Positions 36,801 through 49,200 of a DNA stretch of 64,000 bases are shown here, one piece after another. The notes under the pieces are model-generated. The model was given only the letters and a program-made list of their open reading frames with translations, was not told the origin of the DNA and searched no databases. Every line of letters begins with the position of its first letter. The first letter of the stretch is position 1. A program made the position numbers and the translations under genes. Location: contig JABVXU010000026.1 in the NCBI GenBank assembly GCA_013365365.1, forward strand, positions 269,491 through 333,490, in the 5' to 3' direction. The DNA comes from Cruorifilaria tuberocauda (lineage: Eukaryota; Nematoda; Chromadorea; Rhabditida; Onchocercidae).

Positions 36801-37169
36801 GACAATACAAATGTGAAAGAAAACAATATTTTTTAGTGATTAAGAAAGAGGAAGTTTAACAACATTCTTCATCCATCTGTGATTAGATATATAGCAACAT
36901 TTTTCTCTACAAATGAAATAGAAAAGAGCGCTGAGTGAAATAATTCCATTCCAAATCAGAAATTGAGTTAAATTCAATAAATTTTCAAAAGCGGAATATT
37001 GAAAATTGAAAATAAAAACCTGAAAGCTGAATGTATGTTGCAGAAATCCTGCCAATTCCCTCTGAACTTGTTGACTTTTCGTTCCATAATCTTCACTGCA
37101 ACTTGACCATTTATCCATTTTGTGCTTTTCAATCGTTTCAGTGCTAATATTTCGACCATTTTCATTCAT
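33815..37169 (-). CDS. Unrecognised 212-residue protein with acidic C-terminus
   Basis: Four exons in coding order: 37020-37169, 35001-35135, 34679-34723 and 33815-34123. All are phase 0 at every junction with standard GT-AG borders (donors GTTTTT, GTTAGT and GTAATC), which strongly supports one gene. The start is ATG 37167-37169 in the context ACCAATGAA. Residues 1-110 look folded: VQRELAGFLQHTFSFQVRKT, LFKLDSETNAMIKLRYKDT, a Trp-containing HIIWPDCTLP and a short helix IQFIRSVQRFATIMP. Residues 120-212 are charged and disordered, with KNKEEKRPKSMDA, an RRSESSDENES stretch and the end CDITDDDESDL, which includes CK2-like acidic Ser sites. No family comes to mind. The long introns (1,884 bp and 277-555 bp) contain nothing I can call. 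Confidence 0.7.
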
Positions 37170-39454
37170 TGGTAAACAACAAAAACTACTTATCACTCTT
37201 GCTATATTTTCATCATTCTATAATCTGAAATTTATCCAATTATCAGTTCAAGAGAAATAAAAAATCGCAAATGAGATCAGTCTGTTTCTTCATTCATTAG
37301 ATAATTTCTATTATAATTGCTTTGTTATGCAACTCAGAAAGAAGTGGTAATAGAAATAAAAAGTTATTATCAAAAATGATGTGTTAAAAAAAGTAATGGA
37401 AAGAAGGAAGAGAGTTAATCAATATTATTTAATATAATGAAATAAAAAAATCAACAAAACAGAAAAGACAGTAAGTAGTCACTCCTTCCGTATATGTCAC
37501 TTTTCCCCATTCTTCTCTTTCTTTCAAAATTTATCAGTAACTTAAAATAACAAGTAAAAAATAAAAATCTTCTCTATTCGATCTTTGTATCATTGTACCT
37601 TGATGAAATGTATAATTATTTTTTGATCTGTTCAAAATTCAATTTAAAGCCCTTAGCTTTCATCATAAATGACAATAAATGTGTAACCTATTGAGGACAA
37701 AATCAGAGTTCATAAATTTCTGCTATTCTACAGGAAATTCAATATTTTATTTATTTATAATATCCTAAAATTATTAATTCATTCATTTTGAGATTACTTG
37801 CCACCAATTCACACATCTCAAAATAACTCAGTATAAATCCATATTTCATGGTACATTTATCTGCAAATTATTGCAGAAAGTTACACCAATGTAAATCAGA
37901 AACTTCTGATTTTAATGGCAAAAAAGGATGATGAGTAGAAATAGTTGGAGTGGAATCGCTGTCGCTTTCTCTTTCTTTCTCTCTCTCTCTCTCTCTCTCT
38001 CTATCAACCAGTTTAGTCATTAAATTTTATTAAGAGAATGCTTTAATTAGGATTTTCACATGTAGTCATAATATCAAAGAAATTATGAAGGAATGATGAG
38101 AGAGTTTAAAGAAAACGTAAAACAAATAAACTTCTTTTCTGCAAAAAATTATATTTACGTTGAGACGATATTTACACAATTTTCACCCCTGCAGAAAGAT
38201 TAAATTATACAGAATTTGAAATGTAATAAATGTGTTAATTCTAACCTGTCACTAACTATTTCCTTGAAGATCGCAAAATCGGTTGAATAACCGATTAAAT
38301 TAAGATATTTCAAGAGATGAACAGCTAATATTGCTTATAATGAACGTTTGGAGAAAAAAAAAATTAGCTGATGATAAAGTGGAAAGATACGCAATAAAAA
38401 AACAAAAAGTTTCCAAACTGTTCTTTTCAAGTATAAATGGGTATTGAAATAATAAGTTCCGTAAAAAGACTTTCCTTCCAAATAGACCAAAAAGGAAGTG
38501 AATGTGGAAAAAAAGTTTTGCAGTTTTTCTCACAACTTCATGAGTATTAAAATTTCTAATGATAAATGCTAAAAGGCCTCAAGGAGATATATTATATTAG
38601 TATACCGAAACTTAAAATTGTAGCTAGCAAAAAAGAATATGTTAAGAAGGATATCAATAGGGAGAAAACGCTTATCACAATTCCTTCACTTCGGAACTCA
38701 ATATAACAGAAATAGTTCTCCGGAAAGAAGTAACATGAAATCTCCGGAAAAAATATCAGATGTGAACACAAAAAAGTGAAAAAAAAGATCTAAAAAAGAT
38801 TAAGTTAACAGTTTCATGAAACGTAAAAAAGAATGAGTATTGTTAGTATTTGGTGTAGCATACCGAAATCTTTTAATTGCTGGTAGTTTTGTGCACAGAA
38901 GTGGCTGTACCGGTATTTTATCCGATCACGTCCTTATATTTATTACACTTATTTGAAATTAACGATATTTAAAATATTTTGACAACACTTATCCCAACTA
39001 ATCCCTCTCAAGCTACGACGGGAAACGCCTTTCTGAGAAAGAAAGAGTACGTAGGCAACTCGAATATTAACCAACTGTTATTTTTAACATTCTTGCTTTG
39101 TCTTGGCTCGGGATTCGGGTAGCTGGTTTTTTCCCGGTGGTGGTGTGCAGTTAATTCAGTATAAATCTTTGACATCTTTGGGAACCTGCACTATGTTTGC
39201 TGTCAGTAGTGACTTAATTGCGCTACACCGTTTTTTCTTTCTCTTTAATTTCGTAGTGCTGTTTTTATTTATCGTTAATTCTCTGTAAGTCGAACGATCT
39301 TTGATCTTCGAATGAAAAGATTTTTGTTTAACAATGCTATTTTAGGGATGTGAATTGTAATGCATTTAGATTATTCTTTGAAAAAGTGCTTTATAATTCT
39401 CTCTTATTATTGTTATAGCATTACAAGCTTATCTTTATGATTATCTTTTTGCAG
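37170..39454. other. Intergenic between divergent genes
   Basis: Upstream sequence of the unrecognised gene (-) and TXNDC9 (+). It contains a CT microsatellite (37964-38002) and A-rich stretches. A less AT-rich patch at 38990-39200 is probably the TXNDC9 promoter region. No exon seen. Confidence 0.45.
37964..38002. repeat. (CT)n microsatellite
   Basis: CTTTCT units followed by about ten uninterrupted CT repeats. Confidence 0.92.
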
Positions 39455-39493
39455 GATCATCATCGTTCGGTGGTTCCACTGGTTCCAAGACAA

Positions 39494-40674
39494 ATGGATC
39501 ATTCTGTGGAAAAAGTGCTTAGTGAGCAGTTACTTAAAATAGCAGCAATAACTGAGGAAGAAGTTGATTGTGAAATAAAAAAATATGATAATTTGGATGA
39601 AAATGATTTAGAAGCTATACGACAGAAACGTCTGCAAGAATTAAAAAAGAAGCAATTGCAAAGGCGGGCAAGTTTTCAAATCACAACAAATATATTTTTT
39701 TTAAGCATTTATTATTGTTCTTGAAAATAAAACACTGCTTATCATCGATTATCTTAAATTATTATTCTGACTTTTCATAAGAAATACTCCTCTTAGTTCA
39801 CTGATTTCAAGGGATTTTTTTTCTCTTGGTTTCTCACATTTTAATCCTTTTTATCAATATTTATTTATTGGTTTTTCTCTTATAAGTTCATTCTAGGAAT
39901 GGCTTCAAAATGGTCATGGCATATATGAGGAAATTCCAGATGAACGAAGTTTTTTCGACGCTACGAAAAAATCTGCTAAAGTTATATGTCATTTTTATTT
40001 ATCTACCACTGAACGGTGCAAAATTGTTGATAAACATCTGACGAAAATTGCTTCCAAACATTTGGAAACCCGATTCATTTATGCCAATGCTGACAAGGTA
40101 GGGATTTCGATATTTTTATCAAATTATTTTGTACTTCATTGAGATATTTCTGTACAGTTGCTGAATTTCAGTTTATTAGCAAATTCTTAGTGGAATTTAA
40201 TCATAATCGTTAGGTTTAAAAGAGTTATAAGGTTGGTATGATTATAATCAAAATTATGAGTAAGTCAAATTTAAGAAGATTTCAGTTCCCATTTCTTACT
40301 AAACGACTAAAAATTCGTGTTATTCCGACAATCGTTGTAATAATTGATGCAAAGATTGTTGACTACGTACGAGGATTTGATGATTTGGGTGGAAATGATG
40401 AATTCAGGACCGAAACGCTTGAGTGGAGACTTTCTTGGTATTTTTATCAACTTTTTACTTTTCTTAATCCCTATATTTATTTCTTTATTCAAGATTTTCT
40501 GCTTTCAGTTTTCTTATCGCTTTACGGTGGTGATAAATTATGTACATTTTCAGGTCCAAAGTATTGGAATATAACGGACCTTCTTACTTACGAAATTCTG
40601 GCATGAGTGTTGCAAAATTGACTAAAGGAGTTAGAAAAAAGTTGCAGAGAAATGAAGATGATGATGACGATTAG
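39494..40674 (+). CDS. txdc-9: TXNDC9, phosducin-like thioredoxin-domain protein
   Basis: Cytosolic cofactor that binds the CCT chaperonin and modulates folding of tubulin and actin (known for the human protein). Exons: 39494-39667, 39897-40097, 40286-40437 and 40554-40674; 215 residues (human 226). Conserved blocks: EKVLSEQLLKIA (human SKVLEHQLLQTT), EWLQNGHGIYEEIPDERSFF (human EWLSKGHGEYREIPSERDFF), ICHFYLSTTERCKIVDKHL (human VCHFYRDSTFRCKILDRHL), IRVIPTIVV, YVRGFDDLGGNDEF and ETLEWRL. As in the family, the thioredoxin CxxC is missing; only one Cys remains. The tail is acidic (NEDDDDD). The intron 39668-39896 starts with GC (CGG|GCAAGT), a GC-AG intron. Translation could start further upstream, since the frame is open from the acceptor at 39452-39454, but the ATG at 39494 matches the human N-terminus. 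Confidence 0.95.
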
Positions 40675-41527
40675 TGGGATTTTTCATATATTTAAGACGA
40701 AATTCTCTTTTCGAAGTAAAAAAGTTATAATCAGGTTTCATACGATCTCCGCAAAATAACCATTAAATTGCTTTTCATTGTGAGAGATCTGTATCTGTTC
40801 GGCACTAAGTGAAAAAAAATTTTGTTTTCATAATGAGAGTAGAGAAAATGATAAAAGTGATTATATAATGATACTTTCAAGAAAACAGAAAATAGTATAG
40901 TTGAAAGGTGAAGCATAACCGTAACTGAAATTGACTAAATGCATAAATTTTCTAGAACAGGTTTCCTAATTAAATAGCGGTTTTCCCCTAAAAAGTACAT
41001 TACAAAATCTACTCGAAAAAGTCGTTCTGTTGTTTCCGTTGTGTTTTCTTCGTCATTTATACGATGATCTGAAATTTCATAGTATAACATTTTTGAAAAA
41101 TATAGATTCCATTTCTTTTTATATTACTCACATAACCATAGATGAATTGAAGTCTCATTGTTTTTCCTGTTAATATTCGTTGTTTGTTTTTTTATTGCTT
41201 GGATAGTCGAATTTATCTTATGTTCAGTGGTCTAAATCGAATATCGGGGATACTCAGATACGAGTCAGATAGTGTGATGACACTAATGATCTTGTCTAAT
41301 ATTGTAAATCATACAGTTCCGTAAATGAAGATTTATTTTTACTTACTATTTACTTTCTGCAACCTTTCTCATAAATTTTTCCCAAGAGACACATTAAAAT
41401 CTTTTTCTGACTGGCGGACGTAGGCTTCCTGAAATTCAAATGTTCCTCGAATATTTTTGGTTATTGAGATAGTTTTTTTTTGATTTTTTATTTTCTAAAC
41501 TTGTAATTTCGGAAATGAGAAATATTT
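40675..41527. other. Intergenic between convergent genes
   Basis: 853 bp between the TXNDC9 (+) and TOB-like (-) stop codons. T-rich in the middle; 3' UTRs of both genes expected. No exon seen. Confidence 0.5.
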
Positions 41528-43211
41528 TCAAAAGCGGACATCTTTTATACTATCGAGTTCCTGTTCTAGTTTCTCAGACCAAACTGTTAGACACGCTAAT
41601 GCGTTTAAGAAAATGAGCAACTGAAGATATGCGTAGAGTGACGGTGTCGTATACGGGTGATATCCATTGCCAGCATCTACACCCTGGAAGTTTTCTTGGA
41701 TAAAGCACAGTATAAATTAAAATAAAATTATGAATACAAATATTAGGATTCCCTAATTCTGGAAAAATACCCATGAATCGGAATTGCTTGATGATTTTTC
41801 CGCCAAAAAATGCAGTGTGAAGCATACTTATTATATAAATTTTTAAGTATCGTTTTTTTCCTTAATTTATATGCCAGATTCCTTTGTGGAATTATTGTCC
41901 CATATATAGGAATTTATGGAGGATGAACCTGATGACTTTTAAGTTTGGTGGATCCGAAACGTGTTGCAGCGAAGGCCTGAGCTGTGTAAACTGCATCATC
42001 TCGTTGAAGTTCAAAATACGGTCGTCCACACTGGACGATTATCAATAAAGAAATGGGAAACATAAATAATAGGTCACTTTTTCCGACATTAATGACCAGA
42101 GCTTGAGGAATTTCTTAACCATAATCAAAGTTTAATCTTTGATTTCGAAGCTTACCGGTTTATTTTCTCCACCCAAACAGCGATATTCATATTCGATGCG
42201 TAGCAAAGGACGTCTTTTTGTTTCCTGCCCATGACGACTTTTCGGATTTGGTGACAAAGGGTAGCGATTACGGAAATGACTTTTTGAAATATCAATTTTT
42301 CCGTTTATTAAAGGGAAATAAAATTTAAATGGTCAAGTCTGATCTTAGAGTATGAAAATTTGATGTAAATTTATGAATTTATTGTTTTTCCACTATCTCA
42401 CTTATCTTGAGTTTTAAAGAACAAAGCCTTTGATTCTGGATAGATTGCTTTAGTTTGACCGGTATCTGCATTGACTGCATTAACGGAACCTTGCCGCATC
42501 TCAATAATTAAATTGTTAGGAAGAAGGGATTGCATTTCTGTCAAATCCATGTAAGCTTCTTCAGCTGCCTGGAAGTTTCTTTTTGGATCTTTCTTCGAAG
42601 AGAGGAGAAGGAGAAGTGAAAGAATGATTTAGGCTTTTCTGATCTCGTGAATCAGTAATGTTCATGAATAGGAAGTTGGTGCGTAAATTAAAATGAAATG
42701 AAATTCACTTTTCTTAATGAACTTACTTCTTGAATTATACGGTCACTTTTTCCGGCCACATTAACCACTAAATGGCAAATTTTTGGTGGACAAGACTGAT
42801 TCATCAATCGTTCCAGCAATCGATTGGCCAAGATTTCAGCAAATGTATCAGTGCGGCTATGAAATTCATTATTAATTGAAATATAATTTTAATAAGAATT
42901 TTTGAATAAATGAAATAATGAATTAAAATTTGCCTTGCAAATCTTAATTTATTCTATTTTTCTTTGATTTTTTTCGATCTTATTTTTTTCTGCTCCAATA
43001 ATCGGAAACTTTGTAAATCATTGTTAATAAAGTTAGAAATCATTGATTAAAAAATTAAAAGCTGAATATAGTAATTATATCATTGCATTTAACAAGTGAA
43101 CAAAATTATTAAATTTAATAGCAAAATTTTTGAAGTAATTTACCGACGAGGAATTGTTCCATACAAAAACGAAGCTAGGAAACCCACAGTTTGTTCAATT
43201 TCAATCAGCAT
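41528..43211 (-). CDS. TOB/BTG family anti-proliferative protein (FOG-3-type)
   Basis: Family members bind the CCR4-CAF1 deadenylase and regulate mRNA decay; in C. elegans the member is FOG-3, required for sperm fate. Coding order: 43144-43211, 42727-42856, 42402-42568, 42156-42279, 41929-42030 and 41528-41683; 248 residues, all in phase. The N-terminus MLIEIEQTVGFLASFLYG followed by TIPRRRTDTF matches human TOB1 (MQLEIQVALNFIISYLYN, LPRRRVNIF), so the ATG at 43211 is chosen. The BTG domain continues with LLERLM, CHLVVNVAGKSDRIIQEAAE and SLLPNNLIIEM. The TOB-specific block AQAFAATRFGSTKLKS (human TATFAATKFGSTKMKN) is in exon 41929-42030 and separates it from BTG1-4. A short hydrophobic stretch (AYLQLLIFLNALACLTVW) near the C-terminus is unusual. 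An upstream in-frame exon at 45263-45332 could extend the N-terminus. Confidence 0.88.
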
Positions 43212-43273
43212 TTCTGGAATTGTGGTGATTAGTTTGTTTAAGAGAACTGCGACTAAATCAAACGAATAGTTAT

Positions 43274-46217
43274 CTGGAAATGAATGTGTACAGTATTAAA
43301 GGTGTCATTAGGTAAAATTGAATGAAGGACAAATGATTTACCGGATTATGAACCTATGCATTTATTTATACCACAAAATATTTATACACCGACCGCTCAG
43401 TACAAAAGCTTGTATGAAAATTGCTTGTAATAGTATCATTTCTTCAAGCCTTTTACAATATGCAAATTTCCTAATTTCAATACGTAAATGGACAAATATA
43501 TACATTTTGCCATCTTTTGGATGAAATTTTGGTATTTTAGATGAAACTAGAAATAGCACTATCAGTCAACATTGAAATGTTTAATTATCAGATTGCTTGC
43601 TTTTCGGCATTGGTAATTAATTATTAGGATGGTTTCAAAAATCGTCCAATTTATTTAAAAAATTCTGAAGAAATCTTTTGGAAATTTGAAAGCATCTACG
43701 TTAGCAAATCAAGTGATCTAAGATTAGTTTTGATTCAACATGTAATTCGATGATTAAATTACAGCACCAATTAATTCCCTTAAATTTATTAAAAGCTTTG
43801 TATTTCAAAATTTATTTTTGGTTGAGTATTATGGGAATGTTATCATTGATGAATTAATTTCAGCGCATGGAAGTTCATACAATCTTTTTAACTTATCTAT
43901 CAAATGTCTTTTCCAAAACCAATTTTTTCGTCTCATTATTTTCCTCAGAACTTTCTGTGTGATGACCCCTTCTTCAACTTTTGTTAATTAATATCATAAT
44001 TAATGTAGTAGTAATTGATGACTAGTCATCTCTCTTACTTATATTTTGTAGTGATTTAGATTTGTATCCGATTTGCAGCATCTAAAAGTGTGCTACCTGA
44101 AGCCTCTAGATAAAAATTCGCTCATAAATAAATATTCATGTCATTGGCAATCTATCAGGTTTATATCCATCCAATTCCGGAGAAATGAAATTGAGTGGGA
44201 GGTTAAAATTGAATTTAACAGAATCGAATCCTAAAATTAATGTAGCACGTAAAGTGTTTTCGCTTATTCGTTAGAACGATAAACGAAATTACACATTAAA
44301 TGAAATGTTTATTTGATGTTTTTGCAAAACGACGCATTAGCAAAATACTTTCATTAGGAGGAATTTTTGAGTTAAAGTAACATTATGAAACAAATCTTTG
44401 TTGCTATTTTCAAAAAACTTCAATGCGATCTTCAAAATAACAAATTACCAATCGATAAATCAATCTTATTTTGCAATTCCCTTCAATGAAATGTGTGTAA
44501 ATGCGTGTTAGATGACAGCTAATCAGTGTAAAGCTAACATACAATTTATCGACCTATAATATAGAAATAAAAACTAAAAATAGTACATGTTAGGGATACA
44601 ATTACTGAGAACACAAAGAGAGCATCTTATCTACTTGTTGTATATTACTACCATCCCGATTAATCTGTTCATGTATTACTACTACCCCGATTTACTTATT
44701 ATGCATTATCACCACTCCTATGGTTCCCTTTCTTTTTTGTTATTCATTATTGATATTCCTTATCCCCATCTTATTTCACTTTATCTTTTCCGTCAAGCGA
44801 AATTTAAAAAATCTCGAATTTGTCACAGCAATGTTTGCCATTTGTACTTATTAATGCAAACTTGGATCGGAAAATCCTTTTAACCTACTGGTCTCTCGTT
44901 TGTTACAAAAACTGAAATCCCTCAAGCTCTATAATATACTAAATCTAATTTAATTATAGAATTTCCAATGTTCGTAATTCATGTTTGAAAAGGAAAAAAT
45001 GATGGAGTTGTACAGCAATAACAGAAAAAAGTGCAAACTTTTGAGCGTCAAAGAAATTAGGGAGTTACGCTCAAACAAAAACCGTTCTTAAAGATACATA
45101 TTTTAGCTGTCATATCGCAAATTTTTTTCTTTTTTTTTGGTAAAATAACTTCCACTTCTCAAATTAATTAAGGAGTAGATTAAAAATTACTCATCAGAAC
45201 TGTTGTTGGAAAAGCATCTCTTCGCAAAGTGGAAAGGAGGAATGATGGTGAATTGAACTTACCGGTACCGGAACTTATATCAGTATAGGCTGGTGAGGGC
45301 ACACCTGCAATGTAGGGGTCATTCTTAGCAATCTAAATACTAATTAATGATTTCGCATTGATTATTCCCCACGGTTAAGCACATACAATAGATACGGTTA
45401 CATTGTTATCTCTGATGGCAGTAGAAAAATCGAGTTTAAACGAATGTGATTTTCAGTGATTACTATCAAAGTGGTGAAAATTACATGAAATTAACATGAG
45501 CGTATCATAATGTCGAATAACATGCGTCAACTGTACGCACATTCGACGTAAGTGGAAATTTTGACAAAACTGTAAGTATATTAGTACAACTATTATCACC
45601 ATTATTCACTAAACTTGAAGATTCTAATAGCGAATGATAATAAAGAGAAATCTAAGCTTCCAAAATTTTTAGGTACTTCTCTGAAATTACCCGTAAACAA
45701 TAAAAAAGAAAAAATCGATTAATTTTCTGAGTGACAATATCTCGTCAAAAAATGTCCATGACAAACACTAAAGATAATCATCGACAAAAAACGAAACAAA
45801 CATCATTATTTTTTGGCAAGCATTTTGACTGGAATATGACCCCAAAAAACTACTAGAAAAATATAAAAGGAAAGGAGGCACTAAAACTGATACGAAATGC
45901 GCAATAATCATTCACGGAAATTAACTGATTTTCACATATCTAAGATATCGCGGTTCCAATCCTTTCCTTTGGAATCTTCCAAGCAAAATCAGGAAAAAAA
46001 TAAGCAAATAAAAAGGAAATTTTAATTTGTGTAGCCTATAATTTTACTTAATTTTAACTTTACTTAATTTTCTTTTCCTTATTTAACATATAACGAATCG
46101 AAACAAGCAAATATATTGCCGTTTAGAAAAGCAAATCATATTCTTTAGTGCTTCTGCAGAAAAAGATATCCTGTCTCTAACGAATACTAGCTGAATCGAT
46201 CAGTGTAGCAAAAGTGA
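43274..46217. other. Region between the TOB-like and mevalonate kinase genes
   Basis: Both genes lie on the minus strand, so this is the promoter and 5' region of the TOB-like gene and the 3' flank of mevalonate kinase. An open 70-nt segment at 45263-45332, bounded by splice-like sites, may be an alternative 5' exon. A + strand opening at 44587-44883 is rich in Y, I, H and L and has no splice support. Confidence 0.4.
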
Positions 46218-49200
46218 TTAGTTTGTAATCTTTTTGTCGTGAAGATAAAATGAAGGAGTTGAGTGGGTCGATGAATCGGTAGCTGTACTTGCTGTGGCAC
46301 TTGGTGTTCCAATTACTGTGCTAGGCACGACGAAGAGATCAGGCTTACTGTTATGGCATACGACTCCGGGACCACCCAGCGGGGGTTGCCATAATTCATA
46401 ATCCAGTTTTGTCAGCTCATCCTTAATCATCGACAACACAGTCGCTGACGTATCTGTAAATAATGATAGTTAATAGGTGTAACATAGATCTAAAGAAGCA
46501 AAGGAGATTTAATGAATAATCTCTAGCCAATTCGATAATCATACTTTTCATCTCGACTGCTGGATTATCCTAAATCATAAGATGTAAATGAAATATCGTA
46601 AAAATAAAACAAAGAACAGCTCAAGAACATATTTATCAAGAACAAAATACTTATATGAGAAATGTATATTTTTTTCCAGAACATGATGCCTTGTATTACT
46701 TTCACAATTTTCGTAATATCCAAGCATTAAAATAGTTTCTAATAATCCTATTTCTTATTATATAGCTTAAAAATCAGATGATATATACTGTTCTTGTTTT
46801 AATACTTCATGTCGTATTAAATGATAAATTAATAAGAATTCCTTTTTACAAATCAAATGAAAACAAAGATACCCGGTTTTAAAAAAGCAAAAACGCTTCC
46901 ACCACCACCAGCACCAGTCATCTTTGGATGTATTCCATACCGTGCAAGTAATGTACAAATTTGATCAATTTTTGGATGGCCGACACCCAATGCGATCAGT
47001 AACTGATTATTTATTCGACATAAATCCTGAAATGATGTATGAAATCTGGTAATACGCAACTTTAGTTCTAAAAGTCAATAATTTGGATGAGATTATGAAA
47101 GGTTGATATATATATATATATATGTAATGAAATCAAAAACTCCGTTGAAAAGGAATACGACGTTAAAATGAAAATGTTAATTTTTCCTTAATGTTCCTAT
47201 CTCATCAATGGTACATAAGTAGAGAATTTGTGTGGTTCGACAGAAGAAACAAAAAATTTTTGTGGTTATGTATCTGTTTTCAGTACGATTTTGACATGCA
47301 ACTTTTTGGAACAAACGTACTACACAATCAAGTGTTACGGTTAGAGAAGCATCAAAACAAAACTAAACCAAACTAAATATCGCAAAAACTTAGGAAATAA
47401 TAAAAACGGACAAATGGACGATCATTGAGAAAGGTTAAAATGTTTTAAATATGTGGCAAAAACTAAGACAGGTAAGACAAGAGAGAGAAAAAGTGCTCAT
47501 ACGAATAGCAAAAAAAAGAAAATCAAAAATAGCACTGAATGTCGAAATTTATATTTCAAAAGATGGAAGATGGTTCTTTTTCCGTACTGCTTACATTGAG
47601 CTTAGAAAAGGAATCGATAAGCTGTCCTCGTTCATGTTTCTCCGAATTAGCTCCAGAAGTACCACTAGCTGCGGAAACACTACTATTACGTTTACCACCA
47701 GCGGTATAAGTGCTCTCTCTCGGTAGATGTACTCCAATATTCGGCTGTTGCTGTGGCTGTTGATGAGAATGTCCACTGGACTGCAAAATTCACAGAAACA
47801 CTAATTTAGTCCTTCAAAAAAAAAGAAATTAAACAAGACAAAATGAAATCATTATACGAATATATCGTCCATCGCATGATTATCACAGTGAATGAGTTAA
47901 AACAAATTATCCAAAAATGAAATAGTGAGAATTAGTAAACGACGATTCCCAATTTTTTTTGAGATTATCCAAGCTTCAAATCAATAAAATTAAAAAATTT
48001 AATTCAAACTTAATTCCAAATCTATGCTTTAATGATTTTGTTAAACAATAAATTTCAAATTAAGAAAAAGCATTCACCCAAATATGCATTTTTCACTTAC
48101 TCGACCGAACAAATTATCTTAAAATCCATATTCAATAAACGGTTAATGAAACAATGTTAAAATACATTCTTCACTAAATTAATTTGTTAAATTTAAAAAT
48201 AATATTTTGAAGTCCCGGGATCTAACTGAAAAATATTGACGTAAGTTATGGCTTCCGGTTACAATAACCAGCACTGAATTAGCTAACCAATTGAGATATG
48301 CGAAATATCAAGAATCCTAGCTGAAACTCGCAAAAATAAAAAGGCGTAAAACATGCATGTTTTTATCTATTAGGTAAGAAAATGAACCGTGCTAACAGCA
48401 AACATTTTTTAATTCCTCCTTTCTTTTTAGACTAAAATTTGAATTTTCTACTTGCTCATTTCGATTACCTTTCTATTTCAGTATCAGCGCTCAACCCAAT
48501 ATTTTATTAGAACTTATTGCAAGCAACGCTTTCATTCACACTAATAGCCGTACTTGTAGTTTTGAGCAAAAAGCCTGAAATGTAAAACCTTAATCCTAAT
48601 GGATCTAAAAAAATGCAGAAATGCCAGAAATAACTAATATATGTGGCACTGCTGCAAACTCTTATCATTACGAAATCTTTTGTTTCACCTATTACAAAAG
48701 TAACTATGATATATTTATGGGAACTGAATAAAAACCACATAAAGACACTAATTTAAACTAGAAATGAACCTATTTCTAATAAAATTTCATATAAAATCAA
48801 TCAACTTCATAAATTCGTCCTTATAGACTTATTTCTTTGAAGAAAAATGCATACTTTCGAAAAAATATACCACACAAAGTAATTTATGCTTCCAAGTTGA
48901 ACCAGCACCAGCACAACTTTATTTGCAGAAACGATTTATTTTAAACTTGTACTAAAGATATTCAAATTAGAAATTAATTACTATTTGATAACCTAAAGAA
49001 AAAAGATCGTCACGAAAACGCATGTATATAATCCTAGATGAAAGAATAAAATTACTGTAACGGATGAGAGCAGCTGAAAATAGACTGGTAATGATTTTAC
49101 GATTATCGTAAATTTCTGTTGTTTAAAAAATATAGAAGAGCACACCAAAGATTTATTAACATGGATAATTTTAGCTTATGTCAGTATGTGCTTATAAATA

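Noticed and set aside
44587..44883. 98-codon + strand open frame with an ATG
   Set aside because: Y/I/H/L-dominated composition made of degenerate tandem ATTACTACC-like units; no splice sites in phase.
45945..45965. CGGTTCCAATCC resembling a tRNA T-arm
   Set aside because: No cloverleaf can be formed from the flanking bases.
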